From an uncultured Prevotella sp. (GTDB lineage Bacteria; Bacteroidota; Bacteroidia; Bacteroidales; Bacteroidaceae): a stretch of 16,888 nt of DNA. Shown here piece by piece: positions 6,756 through 14,033 of the stretch (position 1 is its first letter; every line of letters begins with the position of its first letter). The notes below the pieces were generated by a model, which did not search any database, had not been told where the DNA came from, and was given only the letters and a program-made list of their open reading frames with translations. The stretch covers positions 1-16,888 of the forward strand of contig CAAGFF010000269.1 in the NCBI GenBank assembly GCA_900769055.1. The letters run 5' to 3'. The position numbers and the translations under genes were made by a program.

Positions 6756-8066
6756 ATGTCAGAAACAAAAAAGACCGAAAAGAACGTTGTGGCCATTATC
6801 ACCATGTTCTTTATCTTTGCCATGATTAGTTTTGTAACAAACATGGCCGCCCCATTCGGAAACATTTGGGGAATTACTTATCCTTGGGCTGGAACAGCCG
6901 GTAACCTTATGAACTTTGTAGCATACCTGTTCATGGGTATTCCTGCAGGTAACATGCTTATTAAATATGGTTACAAGAAGACCGCTCTTCTGGCTCTTCT
7001 GATCGGTGCAGCCGGACTTGGTGTTCAGCTTCTCTCAGGACTCGTAGGTGCAGATGTAGAGGTTTGCGAGATTGGAGGCATAATGACAAGCCTCAATCTG
7101 TTCATCTACCTCCTCGGTGCCCTCATCTGCGGTTTTTGCGTATGTATGCTCAACACCGTAGTAAACCCAATGCTCAACCTTCTTGGTGGTGGTGGCAACA
7201 CAGGTAACCAGCTCATTCAGGCCGGTGGTACACTAAACTCTCTTTCCGGAACATTGACCCCAATGCTGGCAGGTTTCCTTGTTGGAACTTTGACCAAGGA
7301 CAGCTTCCCAGATGTAGCTCCTCTGATTATTACAGGTATAGTAATCTTCCTGTTGGCATTCCTCGTAATCTCGTTTGTTAAGATTGTTGAGCCTCAGGGC
7401 AACCTCACCGAGGTTACATACGAGCACTCTCCATTGGCATTCCGCCATTGCCTTCTTGGTGTAATCGCCATCTTCTTCTATGTAGGTGTCGAGATTGCAG
7501 TACCAAACATCATGAACATGTGGATTAGCCGTATGCCTGGCGAGGGCGCAGCAGCTGTTGCCGGTTCTCTGGCTGCCATTTACTGGCTGCTTATGCTCGT
7601 TGGTCGTGCCACAAGTACTGCTATTTCCGGAAAAGTATCTACCCGTACCCAGCTTATCACTGTATCTTCTGTAGGTATCGTTCTTATTGTTGCTGCCATA
7701 TTCACAGGCAATATTGAGACAACGCTCAATCTTGACTTAGGATTTATCACCATTACAGATGCCAAGGTTCCATTGTCTTGCGTATTCATCTTCCTCTGCG
7801 GTCTTTGCACATCTGTAATGTGGGGCGGTATCTTCAACCTTGCGACAGAAGGCCTCGGAAAGTACACAGCAAAGGCATCCGGTATCTTCATGACGATGGT
7901 TGTCGGTGGTGGTATCATGCCATTCATTCAGGACACAGTTATCGTTCAGGCTATGGGTGTCAGCTACCTCAGCTCATACTGGCTGGTTGTAGCAATGTTG
8001 GCATACATTCTTTTCTATGCCCTCGTTGGCTCTAAGAATGTAAACAAGGACATCAAGGTAGACTAA
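6756..8066 (+). CDS. MFS sugar permease, FHS (FucP/GluP-like) family, probably galactose/glucose
   Basis: This 436-residue hydrophobic protein has about 12 predicted membrane helices and belongs to the major facilitator superfamily. Features of the fucose-galactose-glucose:proton symporter (FHS) family are visible: MLNTVVNPMLNLLG, then LIQAGGTLNSLSGTLTPMLAG, the hallmark GVIAIFFYVGVEIAVPN at the start of the second half, and FNLATEGLGKYTAKASGIF near the end. It should import a monosaccharide with protons across the inner membrane. Its place between galM and galK makes galactose, perhaps with glucose, the likely substrate, but specificity cannot be read from the sequence. The N-terminal helix departs from the usual FucP pattern. 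The gap after galM is 82 bp and that before galK is 58 bp, with no terminator in either. Confidence 0.85.
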   Translation: MSETKKTEKNVVAIITMFFIFAMISFVTNMAAPFGNIWGITYPWAGTAGNLMNFVAYLFMGIPAGNMLIKYGYKKTALLALLIGAAGLGVQLLSGLVGADVEVCEIGGIMTSLNLFIYLLGALICGFCVCMLNTVVNPMLNLLGGGGNTGNQLIQAGGTLNSLSGTLTPMLAGFLVGTLTKDSFPDVAPLIITGIVIFLLAFLVISFVKIVEPQGNLTEVTYEHSPLAFRHCLLGVIAIFFYVGVEIAVPNIMNMWISRMPGEGAAAVAGSLAAIYWLLMLVGRATSTAISGKVSTRTQLITVSSVGIVLIVAAIFTGNIETTLNLDLGFITITDAKVPLSCVFIFLCGLCTSVMWGGIFNLATEGLGKYTAKASGIFMTMVVGGGIMPFIQDTVIVQAMGVSYLSSYWLVVAMLAYILFYALVGSKNVNKDIKVD

Positions 8067-8124
8067 TTATTATCAACGACAAACAATTAATTCAAAGTTC
8101 AACCTTTATAAAACGATTAAAACT

Positions 8125-9285
8125 ATGGACATAGAATTTGTAAGAAGTAGATTTATCAAGCATTTCGACGGCAAGACTGGTAACATTTACGCTTCACCTG
8201 GCCGTATCAACCTTATTGGCGAGCACACCGACTACAATGGCGGATTCGTATTCCCAGGAGCTGTTGACACAGGCATTATGGCTGAGGTTCGTCCTAACGG
8301 ACTGAACACCGTAATAGCATACTCTATTGACCTTAAGGACAAAGTAGAGTTCAAGGTTGACGACCCAGTAGGTCCAAAGACCACATGGGCACGCTACATC
8401 TATGGTATCGTTCAGGAAATGAGAAAGCTTGGCGTTGACGTTAAGGGATTCAATACAGCTTTCGCTGGTGACGTTCCTCTCGGCGCAGGTATGTCTTCAA
8501 GTGCTGCCCTTGAGAGCTGCTTCGCATTCGCATTGAACGACCTGTTTGGTGACAACAAGGTTTCCAAGTGGGACCTCGTTCTCGCTGGTCAGGCAACAGA
8601 GCACAACTACATCGGCGTGAACTGCGGTATCATGGACCAGTTTGCAAGTGTATTCGGCCAGAAAGGCAAGCTTATGCGTCTTGACTGCCGTAGCCGTGAG
8701 TTCGAGTACTTCCCATTCAATCCACAGGGTTACAAGCTCGTACTGCTCAACTCTAAAGTTAAGCATGAGCTGAAGGGTTCTCCATACAACGACCGCCGCA
8801 ACTCTTGCGAGAACGTTGTTAAGGCACTTGCTGCAAAGTTCCCAGAGAAGAAGTTCGAGACTCTCCGTGATGCTGATTGGGACGAACTGGAGGCTGTAAA
8901 GGCCGTCGTTAGCGAGGAGGATTATACCCGCGCTCACTTCGTTCTTGGCGAGAAGGACCGTGTGCTTGCAGTTTGTGATGCTCTTGAGAAGGGCGACTAC
9001 GAGACTGTAGGCAAGAAGATGTTCGAGACCCACTACGGACTCAGCAAGGAGTACGAGGTAAGCTGCGAGGAACTTGACTTCCTCAACGACATCGCCAAGG
9101 AGAGCGGTGTAACTGGTAGCCGTATCATGGGTGGTGGCTTCGGTGGATGCACCATCAACCTTGTGAAGGATGAGCTTTACGATGCATTCATTTCTGACGC
9201 AAAGACCAAGTTCAAAGAGAAGTATGGTCATGAACCAGAGGTTATCAACGTGGTAATCAGCGACGGTTCAAGGAAAATCTGCTAA
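8125..9285 (+). CDS. galK: Galactokinase
   Basis: GalK phosphorylates alpha-D-galactose at C1 with ATP, the committing step of the Leloir pathway. The 386-residue product has all GHMP kinase landmarks. The galactokinase signature GRINLIGEHTDYNGG lies near the N-terminus, with E33 and D36 as sugar contacts. The ATP loop PLGAGMSSSA is at 118-127, the catalytic aspartate in CGIMDQF is D171, and motif 3 GGGFGGC is at 336-342. It closes the galactose unit after galM and the permease and is followed 27 bp later by a strong terminator. galT and galE, needed to finish the pathway, are not in this window. Confidence 0.97.
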   Translation: MDIEFVRSRFIKHFDGKTGNIYASPGRINLIGEHTDYNGGFVFPGAVDTGIMAEVRPNGLNTVIAYSIDLKDKVEFKVDDPVGPKTTWARYIYGIVQEMRKLGVDVKGFNTAFAGDVPLGAGMSSSAALESCFAFALNDLFGDNKVSKWDLVLAGQATEHNYIGVNCGIMDQFASVFGQKGKLMRLDCRSREFEYFPFNPQGYKLVLLNSKVKHELKGSPYNDRRNSCENVVKALAAKFPEKKFETLRDADWDELEAVKAVVSEEDYTRAHFVLGEKDRVLAVCDALEKGDYETVGKKMFETHYGLSKEYEVSCEELDFLNDIAKESGVTGSRIMGGGFGGCTINLVKDELYDAFISDAKTKFKEKYGHEPEVINVVISDGSRKIC

Positions 9286-9312
9286 AAGACTTTTTCAATA
9301 GTCATTATATCC

Positions 9313-9347
9313 AAAGACCTGCAACAATTTGCAGGTCTTTTTGTTTT
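9313..9347 (+). terminator. Intrinsic terminator after galK
   Basis: AAAGACCTGCAA (9313-9324) pairs perfectly with TTGCAGGTCTTT (9329-9340) around a CAAT loop, and TTGTTTT follows at 9341-9347. This 12-bp stem with a T-tract separates the galactose unit from the arabinose unit. Confidence 0.93.
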
Positions 9348-9351
9348 AAAA

Positions 9352-9384
9352 AGTGTAAAATCAACACTGCATGTTGTAAAACAT
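9352..9384 (+). promoter_or_regulatory. Paired inverted repeats upstream of araM, candidate AraR operator
   Basis: Two small dyads lie side by side just upstream of the -33 box. One is AGTGT at 9352-9356 with ACACT at 9364-9368; the other is ATGTT at 9371-9375 with AACAT at 9380-9384. The heptamer TGTAAAA also recurs in direct orientation at 9354-9360 and 9375-9381, 21 bp apart, which is two helical turns. The position suits a regulator site for the arabinose unit. No experimental motif could be compared, so the assignment is tentative. Confidence 0.35.
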
Positions 9385-9392
9385 ATAAATAA

Positions 9393-9426
9393 TTTGCTTT
9401 AGTTTAACAAAAAAGTAGTATCTTTA
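9393..9426 (+). promoter_or_regulatory. Probable promoter of the arabinose unit
   Basis: TTTG at 9393-9396 and TATCTTTA at 9419-9426 are 22 bp apart. The -7 box matches TAnnTTTG at all but the last base, and the spacing is one base longer than usual, which fits a weak, regulated promoter. The leader would be about 37 nt. Confidence 0.55.
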
Positions 9427-9469
9427 CCACCAAATAAGAATTTATTAATCTAAAACAGACTTTAAATTT

Positions 9470-10624
9470 ATGGGAAACTTAAAAAACCTAATTCTTGGAG
9501 CAGGATTTGCAGCAGCAATTATGTCATCTTGCTCAGGTAATCAAACCCTATCAGGTCTCGACCCAGCAGCCTTTGACACTACCATCAATGGCAAGAAAGT
9601 AGCCCTCTATACTCTTAAGAATGAGGCTGGTATGGAAGTATGCATTACCAACTATGGTGGTCGCGTTGTATCTATCATGGTTCCCAACAGGGAGAACCAG
9701 ATGGTTGACGTTGTTCTTGGCTACGACAACATCAAGCAGTATGCAGACACCGTCAACAGTCCAAGCGACTTCGGTGCAACCATCGGACGCTACGCAAACC
9801 GTATCAACAAGGGTAAAGTGACTATAGCAGGCCAGGAATATCAGCTTGCTGTCAACAATTTCGGTCACAGCCTGCATGGAGGTCCTTCAGGCTGGCAGTA
9901 TCAGGTTTATGATGCAACACAGGTTGACGAGCAGACCCTGAAACTGACTATCGTTTCTCCCGACGGTGACAATGGATTCCCAGGAACCGTTACAGCAACA
10001 GCTACTTACAAGCTGACAGAAAACAACACTCTGGACTGCACATTCGAGGCAACAACCGACAAGGAGACCATCATCAACATGTGCAACCATTCTTATTTCA
10101 CACTTACAGGTAATCCTGGTCAGCCAGGTACCGACATGGTACTTTATGTCAACGCCGACAACTTCACACCTTCTGATACTACTTACATGACAACAGGTGA
10201 GATTCGTGAAGTGTATGGTACTCCTATGGATTTCAACAAGAAGCGTCCTCTTTACGAATGTATTGGCGACACAACATTCCATCAGATTAAGAACGCCAAC
10301 GGTTTCGACCACAACTGGTGCCTCAACACATATAAGGATGGCAAGGGTGATGACAAGCGTGTTGCAGCCAGCCTCTACTCACCAAACACAGGAATCTTCC
10401 TTGAGGTGTTCACCAATGAGCCCGGCCTTCAGGTCTACACAGCAAACTTCCAGGGCACAGGCATAGCATGCAAGCATGGTGTAAAATACCCTGTTCACGC
10501 ATCTGTATGTCTTGAGAGCCAGAAATATCCAAACTCACCAAACCAGAAAGAGTGGCCTTCTCCAGTGCTCAAGCCAGGTGAGAAGTACTACAGCCACGTA
10601 GCCTACAAGTTCTCTATCAAATAA
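9470..10624 (+). CDS. araM: Aldose 1-epimerase lipoprotein, probably for L-arabinose uptake
   Basis: This is a second aldose epimerase of 384 residues, but exported. The N-terminus has a short basic start, a hydrophobic stretch (residues 7-18) and the lipobox-like sequence MSSC with Cys21 as lipidation site. The residues after the cysteine (SGNQ) lack the acidic run that marks surface-exposed Bacteroidetes lipoproteins, so a periplasmic location is likely. Catalytic positions are intact: SLHGG with H136, CNHSYFTL with H207, GFDHNW, and CLESQKYPNSPN with E349. The symporter gene starts 34 bp downstream, followed by arabinose genes. In Bacteroides arabinose clusters an epimerase called AraM sits beside the symporter AraP, as I recall, and this order agrees. 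It would equilibrate sugar anomers before uptake. Galactose is an alternative substrate. Confidence 0.85.
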   Translation: MGNLKNLILGAGFAAAIMSSCSGNQTLSGLDPAAFDTTINGKKVALYTLKNEAGMEVCITNYGGRVVSIMVPNRENQMVDVVLGYDNIKQYADTVNSPSDFGATIGRYANRINKGKVTIAGQEYQLAVNNFGHSLHGGPSGWQYQVYDATQVDEQTLKLTIVSPDGDNGFPGTVTATATYKLTENNTLDCTFEATTDKETIINMCNHSYFTLTGNPGQPGTDMVLYVNADNFTPSDTTYMTTGEIREVYGTPMDFNKKRPLYECIGDTTFHQIKNANGFDHNWCLNTYKDGKGDDKRVAASLYSPNTGIFLEVFTNEPGLQVYTANFQGTGIACKHGVKYPVHASVCLESQKYPNSPNQKEWPSPVLKPGEKYYSHVAYKFSIK

Positions 10625-10658
10625 GAAATACTAACTTAATAAAAACATTTAAGAAACA

Positions 10659-12383
10659 ATGAATTGGACATCAACAGAATTTATCTGGCTTGATTGGGCT
10701 GTACTCGCCATAGGTGTTGTGGGAGTAATTTGGGCCGTTTGGAGATCTATTGTAAAAGACAGACAAGCTCAGCAGGGAGAAGACTCCTCTGCCTACCTCT
10801 TCGGTAAGGGCGAGCCATGGTATGTAATTGGTATGGCAATCTTTGCCGCCAACATCGGTAGCGAGCACCTTGTAGGTCTTGCCGGTACAGGAGCAAAGAG
10901 TGGTGTTGGTATGGCCCACTGGGAGATGCAAGGATGGATGATTCTCATCCTCGGTTGGCTTTTCGTGCCTTTCTATCAGCTTCTCATCAACAAGATGGGT
11001 AAGATTATCACCATGCCTGACTTTCTGAAGTTCCGCTACACACAGCGTACAGGTTCATGGCTGTCTATCATCACCCTTGTGGCTTACATTCTTACAAAAG
11101 TGAGTGTTACTGCCCTTACAGGTGGTATCTTCTTCGAGTATCTCTGGGGTCTTAACTTCTGGGCTGGTGCTATCGGCCTTATCGTTCTGACTGCCGTTTT
11201 CACGGTATTCGGTGGTATGAAGGGTGTGATGACGCTTTCCACTATTCAGACTCCAATCCTCGTAATCGGTTCCTTCCTTGTTCTCTTCCTCGGTCTGGCT
11301 ACCCTTGGTGGCGGCAGCATCGGTGAGGGTTGGACAAGCATGATGAACTATTGCGACCAGCTCAACAATGGTTACGGAACAACTCACATGTTCCACTGGG
11401 AGGAAGGCGACAGCATGTATCAGGAATATCCAGGTTTTGTGGTATTCCTTGGTGCGACCATCATTGGTTTCTGGTACTGGTGTACCGACCAGCACATCGT
11501 TCAGCGTGTGCTCGGACAGGTTCCTGGCGAAAGCAATGCCGAAGTTATGAAGCGTGCCCGCCGCGGTACTATCGCAGCAGGTTTCTTCAAGGTTCTCCCT
11601 TGCTTCATGTTCCTTATCCCTGGTATGATTGCCGCAGCATTGGCAGAGCAGGGTTCTATAGAGATGCAGGAAACTGATGCCGCTTTTGCCATCATGGTAA
11701 AGAACGTGCTGCCTGCAGGTATCAAGGGTATTGTTACCATCGGATTTATCTGCGCGCTCGTAGCTTCATTGGCAGCATTCTTCAACAGCTGTGCAACCCT
11801 CTTCACCGAGGACTTCTACAAGCCTTTGAAGAAAGGTCTCACCGAGGAACACTATGTATTTGTTGGTCGTGTAGCAACAGTTGTTGTCGTTGTTCTTGGT
11901 TTTGCATGGTTACCTATCATGATGAAGATGGATACCCTGTACAACTACCTCCAGGGCATCCAGTCGCTTCTGGCTCCTGCCATGGTAGCAGTATTCGCAA
12001 TGGGTATCTTCTCTAAGAAGATTACTCCAAAGGCTGGTGAATACACCATGATCGTTGGCTTCCTCATCGGTATGGTTCGCCTTGTAACAAATGTCATCAC
12101 CGACACAGGTAAGGCCGCTATGGATGGTGCCTTCTGGGATGCCACCGCATGGTTCTGGCAGACTAACTGGCTCGTTTTCGAGTGCTGGTTGCTCGTATTC
12201 CTTCTGCTCTTCATGGTTGTTGTCAGCTGCTTCACTCCAGCCCCAAGCAAGGAGCAGGTAGATGCCATCACCTTCACTTCCGACTTCAAGAAGTCTATAC
12301 GTGAGAGCTGGGGACTGTTCGATATCATTGGCTCACTTGTAGTTATCGGACTCTGCGCAGCATTCTATGCATACTTCTGGTAA
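10659..12383 (+). CDS. araP: Sodium/sugar symporter, SSS family, probably L-arabinose uptake
   Basis: This 574-residue integral membrane protein has about 14 predicted helices and belongs to the solute:sodium symporter family. The sugar-transporter signature is clear near the N-terminus: NIGSEHLVGLAGTGAKSG (N65 to about G82) with a following HWE, close to SGLT-type proteins. GGMKGVMTLSTIQTPIL and FWYWCTDQHIVQRVL are also typical. It should use the sodium gradient to bring a monosaccharide across the inner membrane. Its position between an exported aldose epimerase and the arabinose regulator and catabolic genes points to L-arabinose, and the name araP follows usage in Bacteroides. The family also carries glucose and galactose, so the substrate is inferred from context. 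A strong hairpin lies 18 bp after the stop. Confidence 0.85.
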   Translation: MNWTSTEFIWLDWAVLAIGVVGVIWAVWRSIVKDRQAQQGEDSSAYLFGKGEPWYVIGMAIFAANIGSEHLVGLAGTGAKSGVGMAHWEMQGWMILILGWLFVPFYQLLINKMGKIITMPDFLKFRYTQRTGSWLSIITLVAYILTKVSVTALTGGIFFEYLWGLNFWAGAIGLIVLTAVFTVFGGMKGVMTLSTIQTPILVIGSFLVLFLGLATLGGGSIGEGWTSMMNYCDQLNNGYGTTHMFHWEEGDSMYQEYPGFVVFLGATIIGFWYWCTDQHIVQRVLGQVPGESNAEVMKRARRGTIAAGFFKVLPCFMFLIPGMIAAALAEQGSIEMQETDAAFAIMVKNVLPAGIKGIVTIGFICALVASLAAFFNSCATLFTEDFYKPLKKGLTEEHYVFVGRVATVVVVVLGFAWLPIMMKMDTLYNYLQGIQSLLAPAMVAVFAMGIFSKKITPKAGEYTMIVGFLIGMVRLVTNVITDTGKAAMDGAFWDATAWFWQTNWLVFECWLLVFLLLFMVVVSCFTPAPSKEQVDAITFTSDFKKSIRESWGLFDIIGSLVVIGLCAAFYAYFW

Positions 12384-12401
12384 TCGATATTATCTATGAC
12401 A

Positions 12402-12432
12402 ATGTCTTGGAGGGTTCATCCCTCCAAGACAT
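12402..12432 (+). terminator. Strong hairpin between araP and araR, possible partial terminator
   Basis: ATGTCTTGGAGGG (12402-12414) pairs perfectly with CCCTCCAAGACAT (12420-12432) through 13 bp around a TTCAT loop. The bases after it are CTAAAAAACATT, with no T-tract on this strand, and none lies on the other side for the opposite strand. It may end some transcripts, protect the 3' end of the araM-araP message, or lower expression of araR and the genes after it. Confidence 0.5.
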
Positions 12433-12486
12433 CTAAAAAACATTAAACCTATAAAGAACACAACTGATAAACCTCATTATTACACG

Positions 12487-13164
12487 ATGGCAAGTTACTA
12501 TTCACAATATCCCAAAGTCTTTGTTTCAGTAGACTGTATAATATTTGGCTTTGATGAAGGCCAATTGAAATTGCTTATTGGAAAACGTCTTATGAATCCC
12601 GGATATGGTGAATGGTCCTTGTATGGCGGATTTGTCGGCACTGACGAGAGCTTGGACGAAGCAGCGAGTAGGGTCTTGTACGAGCTTACAGGCCTGCGCA
12701 GGGCCTACATGAAGCAAGTTGGCGCATTTGGTGCCATCGACCGCGACCCTGGAGAAAGGGTTATCTCGATAGCATACTACTCTCTCATCAATGTCAAGGA
12801 CTATGACGACAATCTCCGTAAAGCGCATCATCTAGAGTGGATGAGCCTTGATGAGATGCCCCCACTCTATTCCGACCATACCAAGATGGTCAACAAGGCG
12901 TTGAGTATCCTACGCAAGAGTATCAACACCGAACCTTTGAGCTTTAAGCTCCTACCTGACCTGTTCACACTCACCCAACTTCAACATGTCTTCGAGGCCG
13001 TGCTGAACCAGCAGATAGACAAGCGTAACTTCCGCAAGCGCATAAAGCAAATAGACTTTATTGAGAAAACGGAACTGATAGACAAGAAGACATCCAAACG
13101 AGGTGCAGCCCTCTACCGGTTTAACAAGAAATCATTCGCCGAGGACCCCACCTTCCGACTTTAA
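12487..13164 (+). CDS. araR: Nudix-family transcriptional regulator of arabinose use (AraR-like)
   Basis: The 225-residue protein has an N-terminal Nudix domain (about 10-130) and a C-terminal winged-helix region (about 145-215), the layout of NrtR-type regulators. The Nudix box lies at 48-70. Against GX5EX7REUXEEXGU it keeps G48, E54, R62, E66 and G69 but has Val63 and Leu67 in place of two metal-binding glutamates. Hydrolysis is therefore unlikely and a ligand-sensing role fits better. In Bacteroides thetaiotaomicron a protein of this class, AraR, controls arabinose genes and releases DNA on binding L-arabinose. Location between the symporter and araD supports the same role here. The ATG at 12487 leads directly into the domain. 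No good promoter is seen just upstream, so it may be expressed from the araM promoter and regulate itself. Confidence 0.88.
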   Translation: MASYYSQYPKVFVSVDCIIFGFDEGQLKLLIGKRLMNPGYGEWSLYGGFVGTDESLDEAASRVLYELTGLRRAYMKQVGAFGAIDRDPGERVISIAYYSLINVKDYDDNLRKAHHLEWMSLDEMPPLYSDHTKMVNKALSILRKSINTEPLSFKLLPDLFTLTQLQHVFEAVLNQQIDKRNFRKRIKQIDFIEKTELIDKKTSKRGAALYRFNKKSFAEDPTFRL

Positions 13165-13275
13165 GCAGAAACTCATACGCCATTACACTATGGCTACACA
13201 TATTTATATATTACTATAAAATCATTTTCAAGATCAACTATCATACATCAAATAACATTAAAACCTTATTATATT

Positions 13276-13977
13276 ATGTTAGAGGAACTGAAAGAAAAAG
13301 TATTCCGTGCAAACCTTGATTTGGTAAAGCACAATCTTGTGATTTTCACATGGGGAAACGTTAGTGGTATTGACCGTGAGAAAGGTCTCGTTGTCATCAA
13401 GCCATCAGGTGTTAGCTATGACACCATGAAAGCATCTGACATGGTTGTCGTAAGCCTTGAGACTGGCGAGGTTGTAGAGGGCGACCTTAATCCCTCCTCC
13501 GACACTCCCACACACCTTGTTCTTTACAGGGCGTTCCCGGAACTTGGCGGAATTGTCCATACCCACTCAACCTATGCAACAGCGTGGGCACAGGCAGGCA
13601 AGGACATTCCGAGCATTGGTACTACCCATGCCGACTACTTCCACGACAGCATTCCTTGCACCGATGACATGACCGAAGCCGAGGTAAAGGGCGACTACGA
13701 GCTTGAGACTGGCAACGTCATTGTAAAGCGCATCCAGGCAGGCAACATCAATCCCGTACACACACCCGGAGTTCTGGTAAAGAACCATGGTCCGTTCTCA
13801 TGGGGCAAGGATGCCGACAACGCAGTTTACAATGCTGTGGTTATGGAACAGGTAGCCAAGATGGCATTCGTATCTTTCTCTGTAAACCCGGAGACAACGA
13901 TGAATCCACTCCTCATCGAGAAGCATTTCAGCCGCAAGCATGGCCCTAATGCTTACTATGGACAGAAGAAAAAGTAA
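13276..13977 (+). CDS. araD: L-ribulose-5-phosphate 4-epimerase
   Basis: AraD interconverts L-ribulose 5-phosphate and D-xylulose 5-phosphate through a zinc-dependent retro-aldol step, passing arabinose carbon to the pentose phosphate pathway. The 233-residue product belongs to the class II aldolase/adducin family and is close in length to E. coli AraD (231). The zinc ligands fall at the same numbers as in that enzyme: D76 in SSDTPTH, H95 and H97 in VHTHS, and H171 in KNHGPFSWG. Catalytic D120 lies in HADYFHD, and the C-terminal tyrosine is in NAYYGQ. These matches separate it from the related L-fuculose aldolases. The 111-bp gap before it is AT-rich and holds no recognisable promoter. araA starts 56 bp downstream. 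Confidence 0.96.
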   Translation: MLEELKEKVFRANLDLVKHNLVIFTWGNVSGIDREKGLVVIKPSGVSYDTMKASDMVVVSLETGEVVEGDLNPSSDTPTHLVLYRAFPELGGIVHTHSTYATAWAQAGKDIPSIGTTHADYFHDSIPCTDDMTEAEVKGDYELETGNVIVKRIQAGNINPVHTPGVLVKNHGPFSWGKDADNAVYNAVVMEQVAKMAFVSFSVNPETTMNPLLIEKHFSRKHGPNAYYGQKKK

Positions 13978-14033
13978 AAATCTAACGTATTTATCAACAA
14001 CTTTCAATTATAACCAATAAAAAACTTACAACA

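Noticed and set aside
8497..9231. A 244-codon open frame on the - strand opposite galK
   Set aside because: It is a frame left open by the biased codon use of galK; no domain is recognisable and no promoter is visible for it.
9470..10624. Surface-exposed lipoprotein or SusD/E-like glycan-binding role for the exported epimerase
   Set aside because: The catalytic His and Glu of aldose epimerases are all present, the length fits that family, and the acidic surface-export signal after the lipid cysteine is lacking.
13201..13221. Dyad TTTATA-N6-TATAAA upstream of araD, considered as an operator
   Set aside because: Such short A/T dyads are expected by chance in this AT-rich gap, and the pairing does not extend outward.
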